64,000 bases of DNA from Aquimonas sp964586455 (lineage in GTDB: Bacteria > Pseudomonadota > Gammaproteobacteria > Xanthomonadales > Xanthomonadaceae): positions 32,846 to 96,845 of the forward strand of contig CAZPHV010000011.1 of assembly GCA_964586455.1 (NCBI GenBank), in the 5' to 3' direction. The translations under genes and the position numbers were made by a program. Below, one piece after another: positions 17,216 to 25,434 of this stretch (its first letter is position 1; each line of letters starts with the position of its first letter). Below the pieces are notes generated by a model, which saw nothing but the letters and a program-made list of their open reading frames with translations, searched no databases and was not told where the DNA came from.

Positions 17216-20200
17216 ATGAGCGAAGCCCGCGAGCTGTACCGTTTCCCCACCACGTTCAGTCAGCGCCAGCTCTGGTACGTGCAGGCCACCGCAGCCGAGA
17301 CCACGGCCTACAACATCCCCTTCGCCTTCACCCTGCGCGGTGTGCTGCACATCGCGGCGCTGGAACGTGCCGTGGCCGAACTGGTGGCCCGACACGACGC
17401 TCTGCGCACCGTGTTCGAGGTGCACGGCGAGGAGGTCCGGCAGGTGGTCGACATGGGCCTGCGGGTGCCGCTGGAACAGATCGATCTGAGCGCGCTCGAC
17501 GCTGATGCGCGCGCTCGCGCCCTTGCCGATGCGCGCGCGCGCATCGCCTGCCATGTGTTTGATCTGGCGCAGCCGCCGCTGCTGGTGCTGCGCCTGCTGA
17601 AGCTTGGCGAACGTGAGCATGTGCTGCTGCTGTGCGTGCATCACATCGTGATGGATCACCTGTCGGTACTGGCGTTCGGGCGTGAGCTCGGCGAGCTCTA
17701 CGCAGCCTTCCGCAGTGGCCGTGCGCCTGCCGCGCATTCCGAGGGACTTCAGTACCCCGACTTCGCAGTCTGGCAGGCGGAAGCGCTCGACACCGCGGCG
17801 ATCGAAAGCCGGCTTCCGCACTGGCTTGAATCACTGGCCGGTTTTCCGCACCAGCTCGAACTGCCAACCGACCACGCGCGCCCGCCGCTGCAGAGTTTCG
17901 AAGGCGAGGAGCTGCGCGTGGCCTTCAGTGCTGACAGCAGCCGCGCGTTGCGAAGCTTCGCGCAGGCCGAGCAGCAGACCCTGTTCACCGTGGTGCTGGC
18001 GGGCTTGGGCCTGCTGCTGCGCGGCTATACGGGGCAAGACCGCGTCATTGTCGGGTGCCCGTTCGCCAATCGCGGCGCGGAGGAGCTTGAGCAGGTCATG
18101 GGCCTGTTCATGAACCTGCTGCCGGTCGGGCTGGCGATCGATCCGCAGCAGAGTTTCAGCGCGCTGGTACGCGATGCGCGCCGGCAGATGATGAAAGCCC
18201 AGGGCGTGCAGGACACGCCATTTGAAAAGATCGTGCAGGCGCTCGGCGTGCAGCGCGACGCCGCGCGCAACCCGCTGGTGCAAGCCTGGTTCACCTTCCA
18301 GGACGCGCCCATGGCGCTAACGCTGGAAGGCCTTGAGGTGGACAGCGAGCCGCTGCCGAACGGTGGCGCCAAGCTCGATCTCTCGTTCTGGTTCTGGGAC
18401 GACGGCACGCAGATCCAGGGCCTGATCGAGTACGACAGCGCACTGTTCGAGCGCGCCCGCATCGAGCGCCTGGCCCAGCGGCTTGAGGTCGTGCTGATGC
18501 AGGCGGTGTCCGCGCCACAGCGGCCGGTCGCCGGGATCAGCCTGATCGCCGAGGCCGAGCGCGCCGAGCTTGATGCTGTGAGTCGAGCGCCTGCGCCCGC
18601 GCGCGACTGGCGCAGCCCGCATACGGTCTTCTTCGAGCGCGCACTGAGTACGCCTGAGGCGCTGGTGCTGGAGGCCTGCGACGGACACTTCACGGCCGCG
18701 CAGCTGGCCGCGCGTGCCGATGCCATCGCGGAAGCCCTGACCGCACGCGGCGTCGGTGCCGGTGATGTCGTCGGCGTCGCAGTGGGGCGTCATAGTGACT
18801 TGATCGCAGCACTGCTCGGCGTGCTGCGCGCAGGAGCGGCCTGGTTGCCGCTCGATCCCGACCTTCCGGCCGAGCGTCTGCGCTACATGCGCGCAGACTC
18901 GGGCGCGCGCTGCGTGCTGGTGGATGCCCACAGCGCAGGCCTGTTCGATGCGGTTGATGGCTTGAGCCTGGCCTCGCTGCCGCGGACGCCGGGCGCCGGC
19001 TTCGTGCCCGCCGAGGAGTCTCCCGATAGCCTGGCCTACGTGATCTACACCTCCGGCAGCACGGGTCGCCCCAAGGGCGTGCGTATCGCGCGCCGCGCGG
19101 TCGGCAACTTTCTGGCCGCGATGGCGGAAGTGCCCGGCTTCGCGCCGGGCCAGCGCCTGCTGGCGCTGACCACCTATGCCTTCGACATCAGCGTGCTGGA
19201 GCTGCTGCTTCCGCTGAACGCAGGTGGCTGTGTGGTGCTGGGTGAGCGCGCGCTGCTGGAGGCGCCCGGGCGACTGGCTGAGGCCCTGCGCGATCAGCGC
19301 ATCAACGTATTCCAGGCCACGCCCTCCACCTGGCGATTGCTGAGTGCTGAAGCCTGGGTGGGCCAGCCTGACCTGATCGCGCTTACCGGTGGTGAGGCCT
19401 TGACGCCCGAACTTGCGCAGTGGCTCAAGCCGCGGGTTGGCGCGCTGTGGAATCTGTATGGCCCGACCGAGACCACGGTCTGGTCCAGCCGGCAGCGCAT
19501 CGATGAGCTTGAGCCGCAACGCTGCCCGATTGGCCTTCCGATCGCCAGCACCGGCCTGCATGTCGTCGATGCCCAACTGCAGCGACTGCCCTGGGGCCTG
19601 CCCGGTGAGCTGCTGATCACCGGCGCGGGTCTGGCCGAGGGTTATCACGCCCGGCCTGAACTCACCGCCGAGAAGTTCGTGACCTTGCCCGAGACCGGCG
19701 AACGCGCCTATCGCACCGGCGACATCGCGCTGCGTCTGGCTTCCGGCGAACTGGTGCATCTGGGACGTCGCGACCATCAGGTCAAGCTGCGCGGCTATCG
19801 CATTGAGCTTGGCGAGATCGAGGCCGTGCTGTGTGCGCATCCGCAGGTCGAGGCCGCGGCGCTGGCCGTGCATGGCGATGAGGAGGATCAGCGCCTGCTG
19901 GCATGGATCGTGGCGGGTGCAGCAGTGGCGCCCAGCGCGGTCGAACTGCGCGCGTACCTGGCCGCGCGGCTGCCGGCCTACATGCTGCCTCAGCAGTTCT
20001 CGTTTCTGCCGGCACTACCCCTGCTGCCGAACGGCAAGCTCGACCGCGCCCAGCTGCCACTGCCGCTGCAGTCCTCCGGTTCGCAGGCCTTGGGTGTCGC
20101 CGGATCCAATCCAAATCCCGAGGCCAATCCCAGTCCCACTCCCGAACCCAGCGCGGCCGCTGCTACGGTGCTGCAGATCGCGCGCGAACTGCTCGGCAGC

Positions 20201-20458
20201 CCCGAGGTGCACCTGAGCGACAACTTCTTTGAAGCCGGCGGGCACTCGCTGTTGGCCCTCACCCTGGCCATGCGCCTGGAGAAAGCGCTGGGCGTGAAGC
20301 TCTCACTGTTGGCGATCGCACAGTCCAGCCTCGGCGCGCTGGCCCTGCAGGTAGAGGCGACCGAGTTCGGAGATTTGCCCACGCCCGCCGCCGCCGAAAC
20401 CCAGCGCTCGCAGCGGTTGAGCGCGCGGGTGGCGCGCTTGTTCGGCTTCAGTCGTTGA
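17216..20458 (+). CDS. NRPS module C-A-PCP, predicted glycine
   Basis: A 1080-residue terminal module. The condensation domain at about 10-430 has VHHIVMDHLS, an HHxxxD motif with His after the Asp instead of the usual Gly. The adenylation domain at about 460-955 has VIYTSGSTGRPKGV, NLYGPTETTVWS, VKLRGYRIELGE and LPNGKLDR. Aligning its pocket by eye to PheA gives D-I-L-Q-L-G-L-V-W-K, one residue from the classical glycine code DILQLGLIWK. A Pro/Asn-rich spacer precedes the carrier domain (NFFEAGGHSLLAL). No thioesterase, reductase or terminal condensation domain follows, so release must be spontaneous or in trans. It is 33 bp after the PKS gene on the same strand and is surely co-transcribed. 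Confidence 0.92.
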   Translation: MSEARELYRFPTTFSQRQLWYVQATAAETTAYNIPFAFTLRGVLHIAALERAVAELVARHDALRTVFEVHGEEVRQVVDMGLRVPLEQIDLSALDADARARALADARARIACHVFDLAQPPLLVLRLLKLGEREHVLLLCVHHIVMDHLSVLAFGRELGELYAAFRSGRAPAAHSEGLQYPDFAVWQAEALDTAAIESRLPHWLESLAGFPHQLELPTDHARPPLQSFEGEELRVAFSADSSRALRSFAQAEQQTLFTVVLAGLGLLLRGYTGQDRVIVGCPFANRGAEELEQVMGLFMNLLPVGLAIDPQQSFSALVRDARRQMMKAQGVQDTPFEKIVQALGVQRDAARNPLVQAWFTFQDAPMALTLEGLEVDSEPLPNGGAKLDLSFWFWDDGTQIQGLIEYDSALFERARIERLAQRLEVVLMQAVSAPQRPVAGISLIAEAERAELDAVSRAPAPARDWRSPHTVFFERALSTPEALVLEACDGHFTAAQLAARADAIAEALTARGVGAGDVVGVAVGRHSDLIAALLGVLRAGAAWLPLDPDLPAERLRYMRADSGARCVLVDAHSAGLFDAVDGLSLASLPRTPGAGFVPAEESPDSLAYVIYTSGSTGRPKGVRIARRAVGNFLAAMAEVPGFAPGQRLLALTTYAFDISVLELLLPLNAGGCVVLGERALLEAPGRLAEALRDQRINVFQATPSTWRLLSAEAWVGQPDLIALTGGEALTPELAQWLKPRVGALWNLYGPTETTVWSSRQRIDELEPQRCPIGLPIASTGLHVVDAQLQRLPWGLPGELLITGAGLAEGYHARPELTAEKFVTLPETGERAYRTGDIALRLASGELVHLGRRDHQVKLRGYRIELGEIEAVLCAHPQVEAAALAVHGDEEDQRLLAWIVAGAAVAPSAVELRAYLAARLPAYMLPQQFSFLPALPLLPNGKLDRAQLPLPLQSSGSQALGVAGSNPNPEANPSPTPEPSAAAATVLQIARELLGSPEVHLSDNFFEAGGHSLLALTLAMRLEKALGVKLSLLAIAQSSLGALALQVEATEFGDLPTPAAAETQRSQRLSARVARLFGFSR

Positions 20459-20534
20459 GCAGACGCGCTCGCTTCTGCTCGTGGTTCGCTCGCGCCCAGC
20501 TCACCCTGTTCGCCGACAAGCCTCAAGCTTGAAG

Positions 20535-20572
20535 CCCCTCTCCCCTCGTGGGAGAGGGGTTGGGGAGAGGGG
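20535..20572. repeat. CCCCTCTCCC inverted repeat between convergent genes
   Basis: A 10-bp perfect inverted repeat (CCCCTCTCCC / GGGAGAGGGG, five-base loop, 20535-20559) is followed by further G-rich copies to about 20572. It lies between the end of the glycine NRPS and the end of the CheB-CheR fusion, which converge, so it may terminate both. Similar repeats occur at about 55747, 55862 and at the window end (63976-64000), so it is also a dispersed repeat. Confidence 0.7.
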
Positions 20573-20615
20573 GGGGCACTCCGCCTCAGGAACAGCGCTT
20601 TCCGCGCACCGGATC

Positions 20616-23192
20616 TCAGCTCGCGCGCGGCGCCTTGGTCAGATCCAGCAGGGTGATCACGACCCCGTCGATAAGGTTGTCGATGCGACGGTAGGGCATC
20701 ACCCGCACCTGGAACTGGCGGCCGTCATCGGTGCGGATTTCCTTCTCGGACGGCAGCAGGGTGCGCAGCGTTTCCAGTGCATCCTCGTGCAGCGCCGGGT
20801 ACTGCAGGCTGCTGGTGAGGTCGCTGAGCGGGCGGCCGATGTCGCTTTCGCGCAGATTGACGAGCTTGGCGGCGCGATCGGTATAGCGCCTGACATTGAG
20901 GTGCTGGTCCAGAAACAGAATGGCGATCTCGATGCTGTTGAGCACGTTCTTCATGTCGCTCTGGGCCAGCGCGAGATCGTCCAGCTTGGTCTGCAGCTCG
21001 CTGTTGATCGTCTGCAGCTCTTCGTTCATCGACTGCATTTCTTCCTTGGACGTGGTCAGCTCTTCATTGGCTGACTGCAGCTCCTCGTTGGTGGACTGCA
21101 GCTCTTCGTTGGACGACTGCAGCTCCTCGCGGGAGGCGCGAGCCTCTTCGCGCAGCGACTGGATCTCATCGTGACACTTGCGCAGTTCAGCCTCGTGCGA
21201 GGCGGTCAGCGTGCCCTTCGGTCGACGTCGGGTACGGCCGGCGGGCGCGCGCGTGACATCACGGAACACCACCAGGGTCATGCCGCGCAGAGGGCCCGGC
21301 GCATCGAACGCCTGCAGGGTGACATCCACCACCTGCGCGCCGGCTCCAGTCTGTATGTGGAGCTCGTTCAACTGCAGCGGTTCGCCGCGCTCCGCGAGCC
21401 CCCGCAAGCCGTCGACCAATGGTCCGCGCAGGCCTTCGCGGGCCATTGCGTGAATGTTCCAGTTCGCCTTGCCTGCGGCAGGCTCCAGATAGTTGCCGGT
21501 GCGACCGCTGATGTAGACGATGTCGCCATCGCCGTTGATGAGCACCGCGGCGGGGGCGAAGTTCTGAAGCAGGACATCGTCTGCCGACTTCTGCAGGCCA
21601 TCGGTGCTGGGTTCGGGCATGGGCGGCGCTGGCATGGGGGATTCCTTGGACGGGCCGCGCAGCGGCGGGAAAGACTTCAACAGCAGGTCGGGACCGCGGA
21701 TCGCGCCGTCGTCCTGCCGTTCATAGAGCCGCAGCCTCGCGTTGAGCGGAGCAAACAGACGGGTCAGGCGCCCCACGGTTTCAGAGCTGCCCAGCAGCAG
21801 CAGGCCTCCGCGCCGCAGGCTGTAGTGAAAAAGTGGCAGCAGCTTGCGCTGCAGCTCCGGCACGAAATAAATCAGCAGATTGCGGCAGACGATCAGGTCG
21901 AGGCGGGTGAAGGGTGGGTCCAGCGCCACATCGTGCTGCGCGAACAGCACCATGTCGCGGATGCTCTTGCCGATCTCGTAGTAGCTCTGATGCGCTACGA
22001 AAAAGCGCTCCAGCCGAGCCGGCGAGACGCTGTCTGCGATGGACAGCGGATAGCGGCCTCGCCGCGCGGCCTTGATGGCGTCCGGGCTGATGTCGGATGC
22101 GAAGATCTGCAGGCTCAGGCCGTGCGGCTGCGGCAACTGATCAAACGCCTCGCTGAAAGCGATCGCCAGCGAATAGGCCTCTTCGCCGGTGGAACAGCCC
22201 ACGCTCCAGACCCGCAGGTGCTGCTCGCCGGTGCGTCGTGCAAGCAGATCGGGCAGGGCGGTGCCGGCCAGATACTCCCAGACCGGCGCATCGCGAAAGA
22301 AGCTGGTCACGCCGATCAGCAGCTCCTTGAACAGCAGGTCGGTTTCCTGCGCGTTGTTCTCAAGAAACTCTGCATAGCCGTCCACCGAGTCGATGGCGTG
22401 GATTGCCATGCGCCGCTCGATGCGTCGCTGCAGGGTGCTGGCTTTGTACAGGGTGAAGTCGTGCCGGGTCCGGCGTCGCAGCAGATCGATGATTTGCTGG
22501 AAGGGTGCCGCTTCCGTGCTGGTCGGGGCCGACGTGCGTGGGCCCCGCTGCAGTCTTGATGAGCGCAGGACCACTTCGAGTATTCGACGCGGCAGTTCCC
22601 CCGCTGGCGCAACGACATCAGCGCAGCCCGCGGCGATGGCGCTGCGCGGCATCGAGTCGAACTGCGCATTGGCGGGTTCTTGAGCGGCGGTCAGCCCACC
22701 CACGGCCTTGACCGCCTGCATTCCCAAGGTGCCGTCCGAGCCCATTCCGGACAGCACCACCGCCACCGCCTGCTCACCCTGCACGCTGGCCAGGGAGGAG
22801 AACAGCACGTTGATTGGCAACCGCATGCCGCGCGGTTCGGCCGGGCGGGTCAACTTCAACGTGTCGCTGACCATGCTGAGTTCGGTATTGGGCGGGATCA
22901 CATAGACACTGTTCGCATCGATGTGCATGCCATCGCCGGCCTGACGCACGGGCATGGCGGTGATCCGCTGCAGCAGCTCCGGAAGCAGTGCCTTCTGCGT
23001 CGGATCAAGATGCTGCACCACGATAAAGGCCAGCCCGCTGTCGATCGGCATCGCGCAGAAAAACAGCTCCAACGCCTGCAGACCACCCGCAGAAGCGCCA
23101 ATACCGACCACCCGCACCGGGGCCGGCGACGCATCGTCCAGCGCAGGCGCCGCGGCGGGCGCGCTGGCAGCTGCAGGGTCTGGGGGGGTCAT
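20616..23192 (-). CDS. CheB-CheR-PAS fusion protein without kinase domain
   Basis: An 858-residue fusion. The N-terminal CheB methylesterase domain (about 20-215) has the Ser-His-Asp triad in GIGASAGG, VQHLDP and SGMGSDG, but no receiver domain. The CheR methyltransferase domain (about 230-500) has SVGCSTGEEAYSLAI and CRNLLIYF. A PAS-like domain follows, then a long coiled coil with repeated SNEELQS/ANEELT heptads (about 655-730), and a final PAS domain ending DLTKAPRAS. Relatives commonly continue into a histidine kinase, but this one stops after PAS. ATG 23192 was chosen because it overlaps the TGA of the upstream PAS gene (ATGA) and is preceded by a GA-rich site. The partner kinase and methyl-accepting receptor are not in the window. 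Confidence 0.9.
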   Translation of the reverse strand: MTPPDPAAASAPAAAPALDDASPAPVRVVGIGASAGGLQALELFFCAMPIDSGLAFIVVQHLDPTQKALLPELLQRITAMPVRQAGDGMHIDANSVYVIPPNTELSMVSDTLKLTRPAEPRGMRLPINVLFSSLASVQGEQAVAVVLSGMGSDGTLGMQAVKAVGGLTAAQEPANAQFDSMPRSAIAAGCADVVAPAGELPRRILEVVLRSSRLQRGPRTSAPTSTEAAPFQQIIDLLRRRTRHDFTLYKASTLQRRIERRMAIHAIDSVDGYAEFLENNAQETDLLFKELLIGVTSFFRDAPVWEYLAGTALPDLLARRTGEQHLRVWSVGCSTGEEAYSLAIAFSEAFDQLPQPHGLSLQIFASDISPDAIKAARRGRYPLSIADSVSPARLERFFVAHQSYYEIGKSIRDMVLFAQHDVALDPPFTRLDLIVCRNLLIYFVPELQRKLLPLFHYSLRRGGLLLLGSSETVGRLTRLFAPLNARLRLYERQDDGAIRGPDLLLKSFPPLRGPSKESPMPAPPMPEPSTDGLQKSADDVLLQNFAPAAVLINGDGDIVYISGRTGNYLEPAAGKANWNIHAMAREGLRGPLVDGLRGLAERGEPLQLNELHIQTGAGAQVVDVTLQAFDAPGPLRGMTLVVFRDVTRAPAGRTRRRPKGTLTASHEAELRKCHDEIQSLREEARASREELQSSNEELQSTNEELQSANEELTTSKEEMQSMNEELQTINSELQTKLDDLALAQSDMKNVLNSIEIAILFLDQHLNVRRYTDRAAKLVNLRESDIGRPLSDLTSSLQYPALHEDALETLRTLLPSEKEIRTDDGRQFQVRVMPYRRIDNLIDGVVITLLDLTKAPRAS

Positions 23193-23803
23193 CTGCTCTC
23201 GGGCGAGGCCGGGCCAGGAGTGGCCGCAAGCAGGATTGCTCCGCTGGTTGGCCCTGCGCTTGCTGACAGCTGCCAGCTCTGGCGGTCGCCGGACGCATTG
23301 CCGAAGTGGACAGTGCAGTGGGCGTTGTTCGCATCTGCTCGCCGCAGCGCAGCCACCATCGAGGCGAGCTGCACTTGGCCGTCGTTCGTGAGGAAGGCAC
23401 CGAAAGCACGCCCGCACAGTTCTTCGGCGCGGATTCCCAGCAGCTCGGCGCCGGCTCGATTGGCCTCCTCGATCTGAGCACGTGCATCAAGTACGAAATA
23501 GGCGACCGGCGCCTGTTCGAAAAGGGCGCGGTAGCGGGTCAGCTCTTCGGTCAGTTCGCCCTCACTGGCTTCAAGCTGGGCCTGCTGCAGATCCAGCTCA
23601 ACCTGATGAACCTGCAACTCGTGCAGCAGCTGCAGTGCATCGGCCGCGCTGTCGGGTGCACTGGCAAGTCGGTGCAGCAATGTCAGGGCTTCGACGCTGA
23701 CACCCCAGCCTCGCGTGGGCGGTGCGCTGCCTGCACTCAAGCGCTGCTGCGCGTGCTGACGAAGGCTGGCTTGCTCGTCCGACGTGGCGATGATCCGGGG
23801 CAT
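23189..23803 (-). CDS. PAS-domain protein
   Basis: A 204-residue cytoplasmic protein. Residues about 45-100 are a Leu/Gln-rich helical stretch (LHELQVHQVELDLQQAQLEA), probably a coiled coil. From about 100 it has a PAS fold with RYRALFEQAPVAYFVLDARAQIEEANRAGAELLG and ELCGRAFGAF. ATG 23803 has GGAGA just upstream; an upstream in-frame start at 23893 gives an atypical tail. Its stop overlaps the start of the CheB-CheR-PAS gene by four bases, so the two are translationally coupled and probably interact. The ligand is unknown. Confidence 0.82.
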   Translation of the reverse strand: MPRIIATSDEQASLRQHAQQRLSAGSAPPTRGWGVSVEALTLLHRLASAPDSAADALQLLHELQVHQVELDLQQAQLEASEGELTEELTRYRALFEQAPVAYFVLDARAQIEEANRAGAELLGIRAEELCGRAFGAFLTNDGQVQLASMVAALRRADANNAHCTVHFGNASGDRQSWQLSASAGPTSGAILLAATPGPASPESR

Positions 23804-24938
23804 GAGTCTCCGATAGCGGTAAGGAAAGCAGATCGCATAGTAGCCCCCGCGGCTGAACCCGCCACTGTGGCCGCGGAAGTGCGCTGCGAGCACCCGCGCT
23901 CTCGGACCTGCTTCCCCCGCGCCTCCTGAGCGTGCTGGTGCTGTCGCTGCAGCCGAACGTTGGGCCAGGCCGCGCGAAACCGGCGCACCCGAACGAGCGC
24001 GACGGCACCCTGGCTGGCGTGTGCATGCGAACGTGCTGGGCGTAACCGTTGAGGCTTCAGGGGCTGCTCACAAGAAGCAGAAACGTAAGCAGTTGTTTTT
24101 CCAAAGAATGCCTGACACGCGACGCGGGGCTGAGAAGCTCTCAAGAAACGGAATCTCCGTCCCAACATCTTTCACCCTCGCCCCCGCGAAGGCCGGCTGC
24201 ACTGTCGTGCAGCCACCCAGGGTGGCTTGGAACAGAGGCGAGAACCTCTGGATCCCCGCCTTCGCGGGGATGACGAACCCATGCTTCTTCGAGAACACCT
24301 GGCCCGCCGCGCGGGGCTGAGAAGCTCTCAGGCCGTTGGTTGTCGTCCGAGAGCGGTTGAGTAGCCCGAATGTTCATCTGGGCGACAATCGTGGCGAGGT
24401 CGGTGTCATTGCGTTGTCTTGCCCTCATCCGGGCCAACCGCAGCGGGAAGCGCATGAGGCGAGGCGGTCGCTGCGGGCGATCGAGCTCCCCGGTCTGGCC
24501 GCGCTGTCTCGAATTCCGTCAGGAAAGGTTCGTCGTAGGTCGGATCTTGATCCGCCGCCGCGCGGGCTCGAATGTGAGCACTACCCGGCGCGACCGGTTG
24601 AGGCGACGTACGGCAGCCGCTTCCGGATTGGCCCAGAGCGCGCATGCGCGATGGCGGCGGGTCAAGACCCGCCCTACCCAAAAGACTCGCGTCGGGCCAA
24701 GGCCCTCTCTACCCAAGAGACTCTCGGCGAGGCAAAGCCCGCTCCACCCCGGAAGAACCTCGGTGCGAGATCAAGTGCGGTGAGCAAGGCTCTTCGTAGG
24801 GCGGATCTTGATCCGCCGCCGCGCCCGCTCGAATGTCAGCACTACCCATCGCGACTGGTCGATGTGGCGCGCGGCGGCCGATTCTTGATCCGCGGCCGCC
24901 GTCGCGCAGGCGCAGATGCGAAGACCACCCAAGCGCAA
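23804..24938. repeat. Gene-free repeat region, 1.1 kb
   Basis: No gene is credible here. It contains a 20-bp direct repeat (GCGGGGCTGAGAAGCTCTCA at 24124-24143 and 24311-24330) flanking a copy of the common 'atccccgccttcgcggggat' palindrome at about 24250-24275. Three GTAG-family elements follow, with stems at 24539-24556, 24656-24673 and 24800-24817. The sequence from 24535 to about 24600 recurs, diverged, at 24796 to about 24862, which suggests local duplication. Long open frames across it on both strands are low-complexity products of these repeats. The leader of the PAS gene lies at its left edge. Confidence 0.7.
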
Positions 24939-25271
24939 CTACAGCAGCGCGTGCGGAATATCGTCGTAGCGCTTGGAATAGGCGAGGCGTTCGGCGCGGC
25001 AGAAGCCGCTGCCCATGGTGAAACTGCGGCAGATGGTTGGGCGCTGGCTGTAGATGCTGCAGCACATGTCGATGCGATCCACCGCCACGCACCAGCCGTC
25101 CTCGTCGCGCGCCATCACCTCCAGCCCCTCGGGCGTGTGCGTGGTCAGGTGACGCGGCACGATGTCATCGGGCATCACCACCACAGTCAACCGGCAGCAC
25201 ACCGCCTCGCAGGCGTCGCACTGCACCGTGGGGTCGACCAGGTGGTCATCAGGGAGAATTTCGAAAGGCAT
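24939..25271 (-). CDS. YkgJ-type cysteine cluster protein
   Basis: A 110-residue protein with the CxxC(x)nCC pattern of the YkgJ/UPF0153 family: CDACEAVCC near residue 18, then MCCSIYSQRPTICRSF near 75 and a final Cys near 91. Such proteins probably bind zinc or an iron-sulfur cluster; no member function is settled. ATG 25271 has GGAG five bases upstream and gives the usual family N-terminus; the open frame continues upstream without sense. It is flanked by repeat DNA on its downstream side. Confidence 0.82.
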   Translation of the reverse strand: MPFEILPDDHLVDPTVQCDACEAVCCRLTVVVMPDDIVPRHLTTHTPEGLEVMARDEDGWCVAVDRIDMCCSIYSQRPTICRSFTMGSGFCRAERLAYSKRYDDIPHALL

Positions 25272-25434
25272 TGCGGCTCCAGCGGGCGTCTGCGTGTCCG
25301 GCCCGGTGCCGATCGCGGCGCGCAGGATCGCACGCCCTGCTGAGCCTTGCATGAAGCGACGACGCGTGGAGCCCAGCGGTAGCCGCTGGAATCCACGCGC
25401 AGTCACCGCGTGATGGTCAGGCCTGCGCGGGCTG

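Noticed and set aside
24021..24320. A small plus-strand protein containing IPAFAGMT
   Set aside because: This peptide is the usual translation of the dispersed 'atccccgccttcgcggggatgac' repeat and not a gene.
24336..25343. A long plus-strand reading frame over the repeat region and the YkgJ gene
   Set aside because: It is composed of palindromic repeats and the antisense of the cysteine-cluster gene, with no domain and no ribosome site.
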